Shown one piece after another: positions 14,744 to 21,692 of a stretch of DNA of 39,917 bases. How positions within the stretch are numbered: the stretch's first letter is position 1; the number at the start of each line of letters is the position of its first letter. The position numbers and the translations under genes are program-made. The stretch is from a virus. The notes under the pieces were generated by a model, which did no database searches, had not been told where the DNA came from, and was given only the letters and a program-made list of their open reading frames with translations. The stretch lies in IMG/VR virus record IMGVR_UViG_3300032309_001000, positions 1 to 39,917 of that record. One strand, written 5' to 3'.

Positions 14744-14813
14744 ATATCGTAGGAGGGGTCGAGGGGAACCTAAGGTTCCCCCGAGCCGCGCGAGGCGCAG
14801 CCGAGCACCGGCT

Positions 14814-14833
14814 TGCGAAGGCGAAGCCGAAGC
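14814..14833. repeat. 20 bp direct repeat, copy B
   Basis: Second copy of the repeat at 14724-14743. Confidence 0.9.
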
Positions 14834-14881
14834 TTTTCGAGCGAAGCGAGAAAAAAAATTTTGAAATTTCAGTCTGATAAC

Positions 14882-14917
14882 GGAACAACCCCCGCGCATC
14901 CTTGCGGACGGCGGGGG
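14882..14917 (-). terminator. Strong hairpin terminator after the 268-residue gene
   Basis: On the minus strand a 12 bp stem with one bulge (CCCCCGC, then C-GUCC pairing) is capped by a GCAA tetraloop and followed by TTGTTCCG. It lies 32 bases after the stop of the early gene. Confidence 0.75.
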
Positions 14918-14949
14918 CTGCTTCCGTGGTGGTTCTCACTGGTGATAGG

Positions 14950-15756
14950 TCACTCGGTGCGGCGGCTGCTGCTCCGGGTTGCGGTGCGTTCTGTCTTCTG
15001 CTCTTTCTTCTCAAGTTCGATTTTGAGCAAGTCGAGGAATTTTTTGGTTAGTTGTTCTGCCTTCGCGTAGTTCATGCGGCATAGTTGGTTCCCTCTGATA
15101 AACCAGTTCGTTTCGCTGTCCAGTTGTGCATCGGCCTTCTTCATTTCCCGCGTTCGTTGGTCGCCCTCCATGCCGAACGCGAGAAGTTCGCTGAGGGCTG
15201 CGGCGGTATCTCCGATCTTCTGCTCTTTCATAAACTGGGGGAGGGCTTCGGCCACTGCTTGCGCTCCTCCTCGTTTATTGACTTGCGCTTCATTCTGTGC
15301 CATTGTGAGAAGTGCGCGGCTCGGAAGGGCTGCGAGTTCTTTTGAGTTGCCGTTGGTTTCCAGTAGTTCGCCGATCTGCGCGAGTTGATAGGCGCGGCGG
15401 GCTTCAACGGCTACCACTTCATGCTTCTTGAATTGAAACGCGCACCACTGGCCGAAGTTCTCGAAACCCTCGCGGATGTGGAGGCCGTCAAGCATCATTC
15501 GATACGCGGCTACTGCGAAAGTGTTAGATGCCCGACCGTAGGTTTTGGCGGCTGTGATGAAGTCCGCGACGTTTTTTACATCCTCTGGTGTGCGCTCGTA
15601 TTCGTTTGGGTCGGTGTCGACTTCCGTCCATCCTTGCACCTGTTCCACTGGTGCGGCTGCGGCTGTCTTTGCGAAATTGCGCGGGTTGTTTGGATCGCGC
15701 GTTGGGAGCGTGATAGTTGCGGGCGTGGTCGGGGTCTTCTTTGTAGCCTTGCTCAT
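14950..15756 (-). CDS. Putative DNA-binding early protein
   Basis: A 268-residue protein. The N-terminus is threonine/proline/alanine rich and looks disordered (to about residue 35). Residues 95-150 contain FGQWCAFQFKKHEVVAVEAR, then RAYQLAQIGELLE and LPSRALLTMAQ, a spacing reminiscent of the helix-turn-helix part of DUF3102 or ParB-like proteins. The C-terminus is a lysine/glutamate helix ending in a basic tail. This is only a weak resemblance. It is a candidate partner for the repeated early palindromes, which is speculation. AAAAGGAAA precedes the ATG; a strong hairpin follows the stop. It shares the promoter at 15956 with the small membrane protein gene. Confidence 0.65.
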   Translation of the reverse strand: MSKATKKTPTTPATITLPTRDPNNPRNFAKTAAAAPVEQVQGWTEVDTDPNEYERTPEDVKNVADFITAAKTYGRASNTFAVAAYRMMLDGLHIREGFENFGQWCAFQFKKHEVVAVEARRAYQLAQIGELLETNGNSKELAALPSRALLTMAQNEAQVNKRGGAQAVAEALPQFMKEQKIGDTAAALSELLAFGMEGDQRTREMKKADAQLDSETNWFIRGNQLCRMNYAKAEQLTKKFLDLLKIELEKKEQKTERTATRSSSRRTE

Positions 15757-15786
15757 TGTTCGTTTCCTTTTGTTGGGTTGGGGTTA

Positions 15787-15903
15787 TTAGATAATTCCGG
15801 TGGCGCGTGCGCAGTCGATCACCAAGAGAAGTACTACGGTGGCAATTACGAAAGTGATGCCGCCTAGAATTACGAGGTCGTCGAATTGTGGTTTCCGTTG
15901 CAT
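15787..15903 (-). CDS. Small single-pass membrane protein
   Basis: A 38-residue protein: charged N-terminus, then one membrane segment at about 10-29 (VILGGITFVIATVVLLLVI). AAAGGAAA lies five to six bases before the ATG, like the other early genes. It would be the first gene read from the promoter at 15956, where T7-like phages place small host-takeover proteins. Function unknown. Confidence 0.65.
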   Translation of the reverse strand: MQRKPQFDDLVILGGITFVIATVVLLLVIDCARATGII

Positions 15904-15955
15904 TGTTCTTTCCTTTCGTGGTTCTCTGATTCCGTCGCGGAGTTGCGACAAGGGG

Positions 15956-15983
15956 AGAATACACTAAGCCGCAGAAATTACAA
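15956..15983 (-). promoter_or_regulatory. Sigma70-like early promoter
   Basis: TTGTAA (15978-15983), 16-base spacer, TATTCT (15956-15961). The spacer begins TTTCTGCGG, shared with the promoter at 10749. It is the first early promoter after the late genes end. Confidence 0.55.
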
Positions 15984-16029
15984 GTAGTTTGCACCGAAAC
16001 CGGCGGAAATTGTTTGGAAACTTTCGCGG

Positions 16030-16048
16030 AGTGAAACGGCGTTTCACT
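16030..16048 (-). repeat. Early-region hairpin copy 6
   Basis: Minus strand AGTGAAACGCCGTTTCACT: perfect 8 bp arms, loop GCC instead of AGC. It stands about 45 bases upstream of the promoter at 15956-15983. Confidence 0.9.
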
Positions 16049-16173
16049 GGGGCTCAGTTATCGGGCCTCCCCCCCACCGCTAGGCGGGAGTGGCGGAAGT
16101 ACCCCTATGATAGAGAGAGCAGCAGCCCCGCTTGAGCGTACAGCGACAAGGTTTGAGCGAGGGTACATGAGCA

Positions 16174-16197
16174 GCACTGAGGCGCAGCCGAAGTTGC
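16174..16197. repeat. 24 bp direct repeat, copy B
   Basis: Second copy of the repeat at 14404-14427, 1,770 bases away, in gene-free DNA. Confidence 0.9.
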
Positions 16198-16348
16198 AGC
16201 GAATGCCTGTTGGATTCGTAAGGCTGTCTGTTGATGTCTTGAACACCAGAGGGAAGAGCGCGAGAAACCGTAGGTTTCTGGCACTGCGAATAAAGAGAAA
16301 CGTCAGCAAGACCATTGGTTGTCTTGTTGTCTTGAAGTAAGAGAGCAA

Positions 16349-16553
16349 TAGAAGACATACAGAGACACAACAGAGATACACTAGAGATGTACATAGGCAC
16401 ACACATAGATACATCAGAGATATACTTAGGTATATACAGATAGGAGAGAAAGAAGAATAGAAGAAAGAAGTACAGAGACAACCAGAGATGCATTAGAGGT
16501 GCATCTGAGACAGTTAGAGATGACCAGAGATGGTTGGAGACAGTTAGAGATGA
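16349..16553. repeat. Phased 10-11 bp repeat array
   Basis: About sixteen units with consensus YAGAGATRNAC. Seven consecutive 11-base units occupy 16360-16436. After a purine-rich interruption (16437-16472) eight more units of 10 or 11 bases occupy 16473-16553. The period is close to one helical turn. The setting recalls the short repeat arrays that flank the terminal repeats of T7. Confidence 0.85.
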
Positions 16554-16843
16554 ATAAACGGGAAGGTAAAGCCATAGGCCCACCTCCCCGCGCTGCACCT
16601 CAAGCCCTCAAAGAGAACTTAAAGTTTCCTACAAGTTGCCTGTGATGCTCAAATCCCTTTCAGAAGTCCAGAGTTAAGCCTCATCAATCCTGTGGAATAG
16701 AACCGAAATAGACGATAGGGAACTTCTGGTAAATCAGTAGTACTGGGTATATGGGGGTATTTGAGTTTCACTTCCTCTTTCAAACCCTCTCAGATTTTTT
16801 CCCCAAACATTCGACCCCACTAGAAGTAGAACTTAAAGTTCCA

Positions 16844-16990
16844 TCAATAGGAACTCTTGCTCTGCTTCTTCTTGATCTTCACTTTCTCCGGAAGCTTGGC
16901 CATGCTTGGAGTCTTCTTGGCCCACTGCTTGGCCTTCTCAGGCATCTGTGAGAACATGAACCGTTGCTGTGCTTTGGACTTGAATGGCAT
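16844..16990 (-). CDS. Conserved small basic phage protein
   Basis: A 48-residue basic protein beginning MPFKSKAQQRFMFSQMPEKA, followed by KQWAKKTP-x-MAKLPEKVK and a lysine-rich tail. This pattern (PFKSKAQQR-MF, then AK-WA-x-TP, LPEK) is a common tiny gene of tailed phages, function unknown. AGGAG lies seven bases before the ATG. It is the last gene of the late block before the gene-free region. Confidence 0.85.
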   Translation of the reverse strand: MPFKSKAQQRFMFSQMPEKAKQWAKKTPSMAKLPEKVKIKKKQSKSSY

Positions 16991-17019
16991 AGCTTTGCTC
17001 CTAATGGCCCTAGGATCGT

Positions 17020-17385
17020 CTATAAGGCTTCCGGACTGTCCGGTAGGCTCTGACTAGGGGGCCAGTCTAAGTGGTCTGTAATGGGCTCCTGCTGGCTTTT
17101 CCGAAGACGGTCAACCAGCCAACGATTCTGAAGGAAGACAGTCATGAGACCAACCTCCAGAGTGCGGATCTGAGATTCATCAAGGTTGAGACCATTGATC
17201 TCAGAGATCATCTCCATGACCTCATGAAGTATGGTACTAGTTTCTACTTCCTCTCTCAACCTAAGATTAATAGCAATCCTAGGGTAAGGAAAGAAAGAGA
17301 ACTCACCAAAGTCACCTTCAGGTAACTTAGAGGTAACTACAGGAATACTGTAGTGGCCATATATAAGGACTAGGGGGAGCTTCAA
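17020..17385 (-). CDS. Putative zincin-like small protein (HExxE)
   Basis: A 121-residue protein. Residues 51-58 read TILHEVME, a short metal-ligand-like H54-E55...E58 motif followed by GLNLDESQIRTLEVGL. Similar short phage proteins with an LHE-x-x-E helix are common and are sometimes compared with metallopeptidases. Activity is not known. The start is a TTG overlapping the HNH gene stop (TTGA) with GGAGG five bases upstream, so the rare start codon is well supported. Confidence 0.65.
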   Translation of the reverse strand: MKLPLVLIYGHYSIPVVTSKLPEGDFGEFSFFPYPRIAINLRLREEVETSTILHEVMEMISEINGLNLDESQIRTLEVGLMTVFLQNRWLVDRLRKSQQEPITDHLDWPPSQSLPDSPEAL

Positions 17386-17603
17386 GCTTTCCTCCGATTG
17401 GCTCTACGAGACATGATTTGAAGGTTGGAACGTCTATTGTCCTTGGGGTTCCCGTTCTTGTGGTCTACTTCTTTACCGTCTCCCTTACGGACCTTTCCTT
17501 CTTTGATCATGAGTCTTCGTGCTTTGTTCCGGTTTGATCTGTGGTTGATCTGCTCCGGCTTTGCATGGTACTCACGGTATTCTTTCTTGTAGTCTCGTGC
17601 CAT
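17382..17603 (-). CDS. HNH endonuclease
   Basis: A 73-residue basic protein with the HNH core KEVDHKNGNPKDNRRSNLQ at about 44-62: DH (first histidine), N in DNRRSNL and the following basic helix. Small HNH nucleases beside terminase genes assist packaging-linked cleavage in several phages and can also be free-standing homing enzymes. There is no ribosome binding site of note; the gene follows the upstream stop by two bases. Confidence 0.9.
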   Translation of the reverse strand: MARDYKKEYREYHAKPEQINHRSNRNKARRLMIKEGKVRKGDGKEVDHKNGNPKDNRRSNLQIMSRRANRRKA

Positions 17604-17605
17604 GG

Positions 17606-17962
17606 TTAGTCTCGTTTGGCTGGGCTTGTCTTCTTGCCGTGGGCTCCACGCATACCGATCTTTAGCTTCTCTCGTTTCTTGGCTGCAAGCTCAGACTTGG
17701 ACATCTCACCAACGGTCTTAGGAGTCTTCTTGTTGATTTTGAGAGAAGGGCGGCAGTACTCGTTCTTGCCCCCGCCACCACACGGCTTTCCGGTACGGGT
17801 GTCTACCCACTTCTCGTCTTGCCAACGCTTTAGGTTGGCTCCTGCTTCTCCCTTACGAACATTGCCCTTGGCCTTGCGGCACTTGGCTGTGGCTTGAGCT
17901 GCTCGTGCAGACCACTTCCCGTAGGAGCGCATGATCTTCTTGTAGCAAGCGTCTTTAGCCAT
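17606..17962 (-). CDS. DUF5872-like protein
   Basis: A 118-residue, very basic protein. It shows the family pattern: KWSARAAQATAKCRKAKG (16-33), LKRWQDEKWVDTRTGKPCG (44-62), EYCRPSLKINKKTPKT (68-83) and VGEMSKSEL. DUF5872 proteins occur in many large and small DNA viruses; role unknown, possibly nucleic acid binding judging by charge. Confidence 0.8.
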   Translation of the reverse strand: MAKDACYKKIMRSYGKWSARAAQATAKCRKAKGNVRKGEAGANLKRWQDEKWVDTRTGKPCGGGGKNEYCRPSLKINKKTPKTVGEMSKSELAAKKREKLKIGMRGAHGKKTSPAKRD

Positions 17963-17965
17963 GGT

Positions 17966-18205
17966 TCACCAAGCCCTGCAAGACCAGTATCGAGCCTTAG
18001 TCTTTGGTCCGGGGTTGTCGCAGTTGTGACGAGCACGGAAGTTCTTGCGGCGTCCGGGAATGTGCTTCTTGATCTTCATGTTGGGATCACCGAAGCGGAC
18101 GATTTTGGTCTTTTCCCCGTCTTTGACACAGACAGCAGACTTCTTGGGTCCACCGGGAGTCCTGAAGGGCTTGTTTAGGCTCTTGCCTTCACAGGGGCTT
18201 GGCAT
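17966..18205 (-). CDS. Conserved small basic protein
   Basis: A 79-residue basic protein with KSAVCVKDGEKTKIVRFGDP, then MKIKKHIPGRRKNFRARHNC and a C-terminal PGPKTKARYWSC-x-W. I recall this VRFGD-x-NM...FRARHNC...ARYWSCK-W pattern from many phage genomes next to DUF5872 genes; the cysteines and basic charge suggest nucleic acid or zinc binding. AAGGAG lies five bases before the ATG, inside the upstream gene. Confidence 0.8.
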   Translation of the reverse strand: MPSPCEGKSLNKPFRTPGGPKKSAVCVKDGEKTKIVRFGDPNMKIKKHIPGRRKNFRARHNCDNPGPKTKARYWSCRAW

Positions 18206-18372
18206 TTAAACTCCTTGCACATTTCCATGATTTCGGGGGACACGGATTCACGCATCATTCTCATGCCTCGGGCTAGGTCTTTGGCAGAGCTGATGTGACC
18301 ACTGGACTTGAGATGGTCTTCGTAGAGCAGAACAACAGAAGCCATCAGGATTTGCAGTTCGTCTACATCCAT
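18175..18372 (-). CDS. Small hypothetical protein
   Basis: A 65-residue, mainly helical protein. AAGGAGG four bases before the ATG gives a strong start. It overlaps the terminase end by ten bases and the next gene by 31. Unknown family. Confidence 0.7.
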   Translation of the reverse strand: MDVDELQILMASVVLLYEDHLKSSGHISSAKDLARGMRMMRESVSPEIMEMCKEFKCQAPVKARA

Positions 18373-20012
18373 GTGTCCTCCTTGGGACGGCGGCCTACAG
18401 CGTGTTCCATAAACCTCTCTAGTTCTTTTTGGAGCATCTGTTCCCTGAAGTTGGCCATCTTCCTGTCTGCATCCTGAGCCATCTTGTCTGCCCAGAAGCC
18501 CACAGCCATGCTGAGGCAGTCAAGACGGTCATCGTGGTACAGAGATCCCTTGGCTCGACTGATGCGACTGAGCTGCCAGATAAGCGAAAATTGGAGAGCT
18601 TTCTCGCTGGCATATGCTTTGGTGGACTCGTAATCGTTTTTGATGACTGCGATGTCCAAGACCAGACGATGCTGACACAGCACAGGCTCCAGAGTGTCAA
18701 TGATCCGGCGTTCCTTCTGGATGTTGTGTCTGACTTCTTCAGTGGTGCATGGGTACTCACGCAACAAGTACGGCTTGAGCAGCTCAGTGAACATACCGTC
18801 ACCGAAGTTGGACTCGATCAGGATCAGATTGACCTTGTTGTCCTTGGCGATCTTGGTCAGCTTCTTCATGACCTCCTCGCCGTAGCCACCAGCAAGTCCT
18901 CCTGCCTGTGTCACATACAAGAAGCCATTCAGCATCTTGACAACGCAGTAAGCCGTCTCGTCACCACCACGACCCGCAGGATCGATTGCCATGATTCCAC
19001 CCTCATAGGGAATCCAGCGTCCTTGGATCTCCATGGGAGCGTAGAAGCGATCACCGTTGAAGCCAACACAAGGCAGATCCTTGACGATGTTGTTTGGATT
19101 CATCGCCCAGATGGGCTTCTCAGGGGCATTTTCAGGGTTGAGCCCAAACACAATCAAGTCGTTGATCTTCAGTGGATATCGATCAGCATCGCTGAGGGTC
19201 GAGTCCAGCATGAACTGAAGCGCAAAGCCCGTTCTTCCATAGGACGCCTCACGCTCCATCAGATCCATAGCGTCGAATCGCTTGGGATCCGTGGGGTCTC
19301 CAGACTTGCCTATGCGGAGCAGTGGAGCCAACTTCTCACCGAATGCGACCTTCAGCCGATCTTCGGGGAACCGTGCTGGCCATACGCGGGTCACATACCC
19401 CTTTTCGGCCAGACCGTGGTAAATCGATTGTTCCGTCTGGGGCGTACCTAGGTAAATGATCTCCCCACCCGGCTTCAAGACTGCTTCGAACTCAGCCGTG
19501 CTGGCCAGCAGCTTGTCCCGCATCACGGCGGTAGCAGAGTTGTTCAGAGACTCAACGTCATCGGCAATGATCAGATCGCCACGGCTACCAGTGATCTGGC
19601 TGGTGATTCCCTTTGAGACCACGCTGGGAGCCTGACTAGGTGGAGCAGGACCAACATCAAAGGCGATCTTGCTGTTTCTCTGGTTGTCCTTTGGCTTTAG
19701 ATGCTGGCAGAACGGGATCTCATGGATCAATCGCAGAGTGAATGTGCTGAAGTCATCTGCTCGTTGCTTGGAGGCAGACACAACCAGAACATTGAGGGTC
19801 GGGTCATGCAGCAGTCTCCAGACAACATATGCACTGGTTAGCCAGCTCTTTCCCACTCCACGGAACGCTTGGATGACTCGACGCCGTGGACCCTTCTGTA
19901 GAAACTTGGCAATGTCCAGCTGCACAGGAGTAGGCTCAGGAAGCCCAAGGTGATCCCACGCAAGACATACAAAGTTGCGGAAGTCCTTGAGCTTGTCCTG
20001 TGCCTCGCTCAT
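18363..20012 (-). CDS. Terminase large subunit, T7 gp19-like
   Basis: A 549-residue protein (T7 gp19: 586). The N-terminal ATPase has Walker A RGVGKSW at 51-57 and Walker B LIIADDVES at 147-155; an LGTPQTEQSIY segment follows as the coupling motif. The C-terminal nuclease starts at GGIMAIDPAGRGGDETAY with its metal-binding aspartate and ends with YHDDRLDCLSM. It packages DNA through the portal and cuts it at the genome ends. The ATG overlaps the small terminase stop (ATGA). Confidence 0.96.
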   Translation of the reverse strand: MSEAQDKLKDFRNFVCLAWDHLGLPEPTPVQLDIAKFLQKGPRRRVIQAFRGVGKSWLTSAYVVWRLLHDPTLNVLVVSASKQRADDFSTFTLRLIHEIPFCQHLKPKDNQRNSKIAFDVGPAPPSQAPSVVSKGITSQITGSRGDLIIADDVESLNNSATAVMRDKLLASTAEFEAVLKPGGEIIYLGTPQTEQSIYHGLAEKGYVTRVWPARFPEDRLKVAFGEKLAPLLRIGKSGDPTDPKRFDAMDLMEREASYGRTGFALQFMLDSTLSDADRYPLKINDLIVFGLNPENAPEKPIWAMNPNNIVKDLPCVGFNGDRFYAPMEIQGRWIPYEGGIMAIDPAGRGGDETAYCVVKMLNGFLYVTQAGGLAGGYGEEVMKKLTKIAKDNKVNLILIESNFGDGMFTELLKPYLLREYPCTTEEVRHNIQKERRIIDTLEPVLCQHRLVLDIAVIKNDYESTKAYASEKALQFSLIWQLSRISRAKGSLYHDDRLDCLSMAVGFWADKMAQDADRKMANFREQMLQKELERFMEHAVGRRPKEDTWM

Positions 20013-20218
20013 GCGGCTTCCTCCTCATCTGGATCGAATGGCATGACCTTGGCAAGGTTCAAGAGCGGTTCTGACGCCTTCATGTTGGCATCGATGCCGT
20101 TGTCCTTCAGGAACTGCCTAGCCACATTCAGGTCAGCAGGACTGGCTTCTCCGGATTGAATCCGGTTCAGCAGTTCTGCTCCTAGGGCATTGTGGAGTTG
20201 TTTGAAGAGTTCGTCCAT
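20009..20218 (-). CDS. Terminase small subunit, T7 gp18-like
   Basis: A 69-residue protein from the ATG at 20218, four bases after the upstream stop; a TTG at 20242 would add eight residues. It contains ELLNRIQSGEASPADLNVARQFLKDNGI, typical of gp18-type small terminases, and an acidic tail (FDPDEEEAA). It recognises the concatemer and hands it to the large subunit. No clear ribosome binding site; coupling is likely. Confidence 0.8.
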   Translation of the reverse strand: MDELFKQLHNALGAELLNRIQSGEASPADLNVARQFLKDNGIDANMKASEPLLNLAKVMPFDPDEEEAA

Positions 20219-20222
20219 GAGA

Positions 20223-21194
20223 TCACGAGGTGTAAAGTTCAATTCGGAAAGCTTGACTTGTAGCTAATGGGAATACCGAAAAGCTTGTTGAAGAAGTCCA
20301 CATGACGTAGTTGCCTTGAGGAATATTGTTTTCCCCGCCTAAAATACGAGGATTTGTGAAAACCCTGTAGTTGTTTCCGTAGACATTCGGGGGTCCGTAA
20401 TAGACCTTCAAGTATGAATTGGGAAACTGAGCGATAAAGGCAGCAGCTCTGTTGTTTGACCCAAACACGTTAGAAGGTCTAAGAGAAATCATTGGTTTGT
20501 TGTTGTCGTATTCGTAAACATTCCAAATCTTGCCAGTATCTAATGTTGATGGGGATGATGGAGACCCGAAGAAAATTGGCGGAGAGTTTGCAATGTCATC
20601 AGCATCTGGATCGGTAAATGTATAAGAACCAATGAGCTGTGATGACCCCATTGAACTCGAATAAAACTGACTTGTAGTTGTTCCTGCTGCCATCCAAGCC
20701 CACCCAGTACCGTAAGCGGAAAACTCAGGCTGAGCATCAGGAGGAGGAATATCAGAGGACACCGTCACAGTAAAGGTGTCAAGAACAGTGTCGTTGTCTG
20801 AAGCATTCAACACTGAGACAAGGTTTGAACCCGCTTTTGTAGCCAAACATCTAAAGGCTACATAGAAATTTGGGGCCACCGAAAACGATGTCCCCGAAGC
20901 AGTAGTTGTCCATGTTGCATTTCCAGCCAAAAGATCAAGGATATCTGAAGCAACATATCGCTGCATATTTCCTTGAGCTGTCGAAAGTTTCAGATTGATT
21001 GCTTGAGTTGTTCCAGTCACTTTTTGGTAGGTATAACCAGAAACTACTGTTGCTTGTGTGTAGAGATTGAGCCAGTTCAAGTACTCAGGAACAATCCCAT
21101 TTGTCGGCTGTCTTTCAAGTGTAGAAGACAGGTCAAATGAAAGACCATCGCTTGTGGTCCTGTCAAAAGCTGTGAAGACAACAAGGTTTTTCAT
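20223..21194 (-). CDS. Probable virion or tail-tip protein
   Basis: A 323-residue protein rich in serine, threonine, asparagine and aromatic residues, predicted beta-rich, without recognisable domain. Its composition and place in the tail fibre module suggest a receptor-binding or fibre-associated protein. The gene is visibly richer in A/T than the terminase next door, which is common for exchanged adhesin genes. Confidence 0.6.
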   Translation of the reverse strand: MKNLVVFTAFDRTTSDGLSFDLSSTLERQPTNGIVPEYLNWLNLYTQATVVSGYTYQKVTGTTQAINLKLSTAQGNMQRYVASDILDLLAGNATWTTTASGTSFSVAPNFYVAFRCLATKAGSNLVSVLNASDNDTVLDTFTVTVSSDIPPPDAQPEFSAYGTGWAWMAAGTTTSQFYSSSMGSSQLIGSYTFTDPDADDIANSPPIFFGSPSSPSTLDTGKIWNVYEYDNNKPMISLRPSNVFGSNNRAAAFIAQFPNSYLKVYYGPPNVYGNNYRVFTNPRILGGENNIPQGNYVMWTSSTSFSVFPLATSQAFRIELYTS

Positions 21195-21203
21195 GGTTGA
21201 CTT

Positions 21204-21683
21204 TCAGTTGAAGACGTATCCAGATCCAATTACGGATAACGGATTGATTGAGGCGTTTGAAAACGTAACTGTGACTGAGTTGTCGTGGGCTTCTTTAAAT
21301 ACCCCAACATTCAGTCTCTGAGTGTTTTCAATGTTAATCATTGATCCGACACCAACTGTTTGCCATCCAGCTCGCGAAGTCTGCAAAGCAGTAGATGTTA
21401 ATGCATCGTCTGAAACACGGACATATACAGTCGTTCCTGTGATGTTCGTGATGCCCACAACACGAAGTGAAATTGGCTGATTGATTCCGGTCAACTGATT
21501 TGTGCTGTTTACTGAAAACTCGTTTGCGTTAGCTGCAAAGGTTCCAGTCAAAGTTGCCGCACCACTAGCCAACGTAAAATCAACTACACCTGACGGAACA
21601 AGTCCTGCTGAAAGGTTCCAACTTGTTGCCGCAGCTCTTGTGGACACAATGAAACTGTCGATGACAACGATTGGAAAAGCCAT
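21204..21683 (-). CDS. Probable beta-sandwich virion protein
   Basis: A 159-residue protein of small, hydroxylated residues arranged in alternating strands (e.g. AATLTGTFAANANEFSVN; VTVTFSNASINPLSVIG). It resembles phage decoration or fibre-accessory proteins in composition only. AAGGAG stands five bases before the ATG. Confidence 0.6.
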   Translation of the reverse strand: MAFPIVVIDSFIVSTRAAATSWNLSAGLVPSGVVDFTLASGAATLTGTFAANANEFSVNSTNQLTGINQPISLRVVGITNITGTTVYVRVSDDALTSTALQTSRAGWQTVGVGSMINIENTQRLNVGVFKEAHDNSVTVTFSNASINPLSVIGSGYVFN

Positions 21684-21692
21684 TTCAGCTCC

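Larger units (their letters stand above)
14158..14949. other. Gene-free repeat region
   Basis: About 790 bases without a credible gene. It holds short perfect hairpins with three-base loops (14238-14252, 14272-14288, 14763-14781), a tandem array (14291-14669), GC-rich GAAGCCGAAGC-type repeats, an A/T run near 14850 and a terminator. A minus frame of 132 codons over the array only reflects the 36-base repeat. Confidence 0.7.
15991..16843. other. Gene-free region between late and early blocks
   Basis: About 850 bases without a credible gene. It holds the perfect palindrome at 16030, the second 24 bp repeat, small hairpins at 16263-16279, 16615-16628 and 16829-16841, and a phased repeat array at 16349-16553. 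A minus frame of 172 codons (16080-16598) is low-complexity over the array and lacks coding character. This is the expected place for terminal repeats in a T7-like map. Confidence 0.65.

Noticed and set aside
9727-16048. ParB-type parS sites
   Set aside because: The hairpin uses the half-sites GTGAAAC and GTTTCAC, as parS does, but in the opposite order and with a three-base spacer; the known parS palindrome does not occur.
16080-16598. Minus-strand gene of 172 codons
   Set aside because: Its leucine/serine-rich sequence is the translation of the phased repeat array and flanking repeats; no family or good start.
16700-16730. T7-type promoter ending GATAGGGAAC on the plus strand
   Set aside because: Only the last few bases resemble the T7 promoter, it points against all genes, and no second copy was found.
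18429-19451. Plus-strand gene of 340 codons
   Set aside because: Antisense shadow of the large terminase, which has all catalytic motifs on the minus strand.
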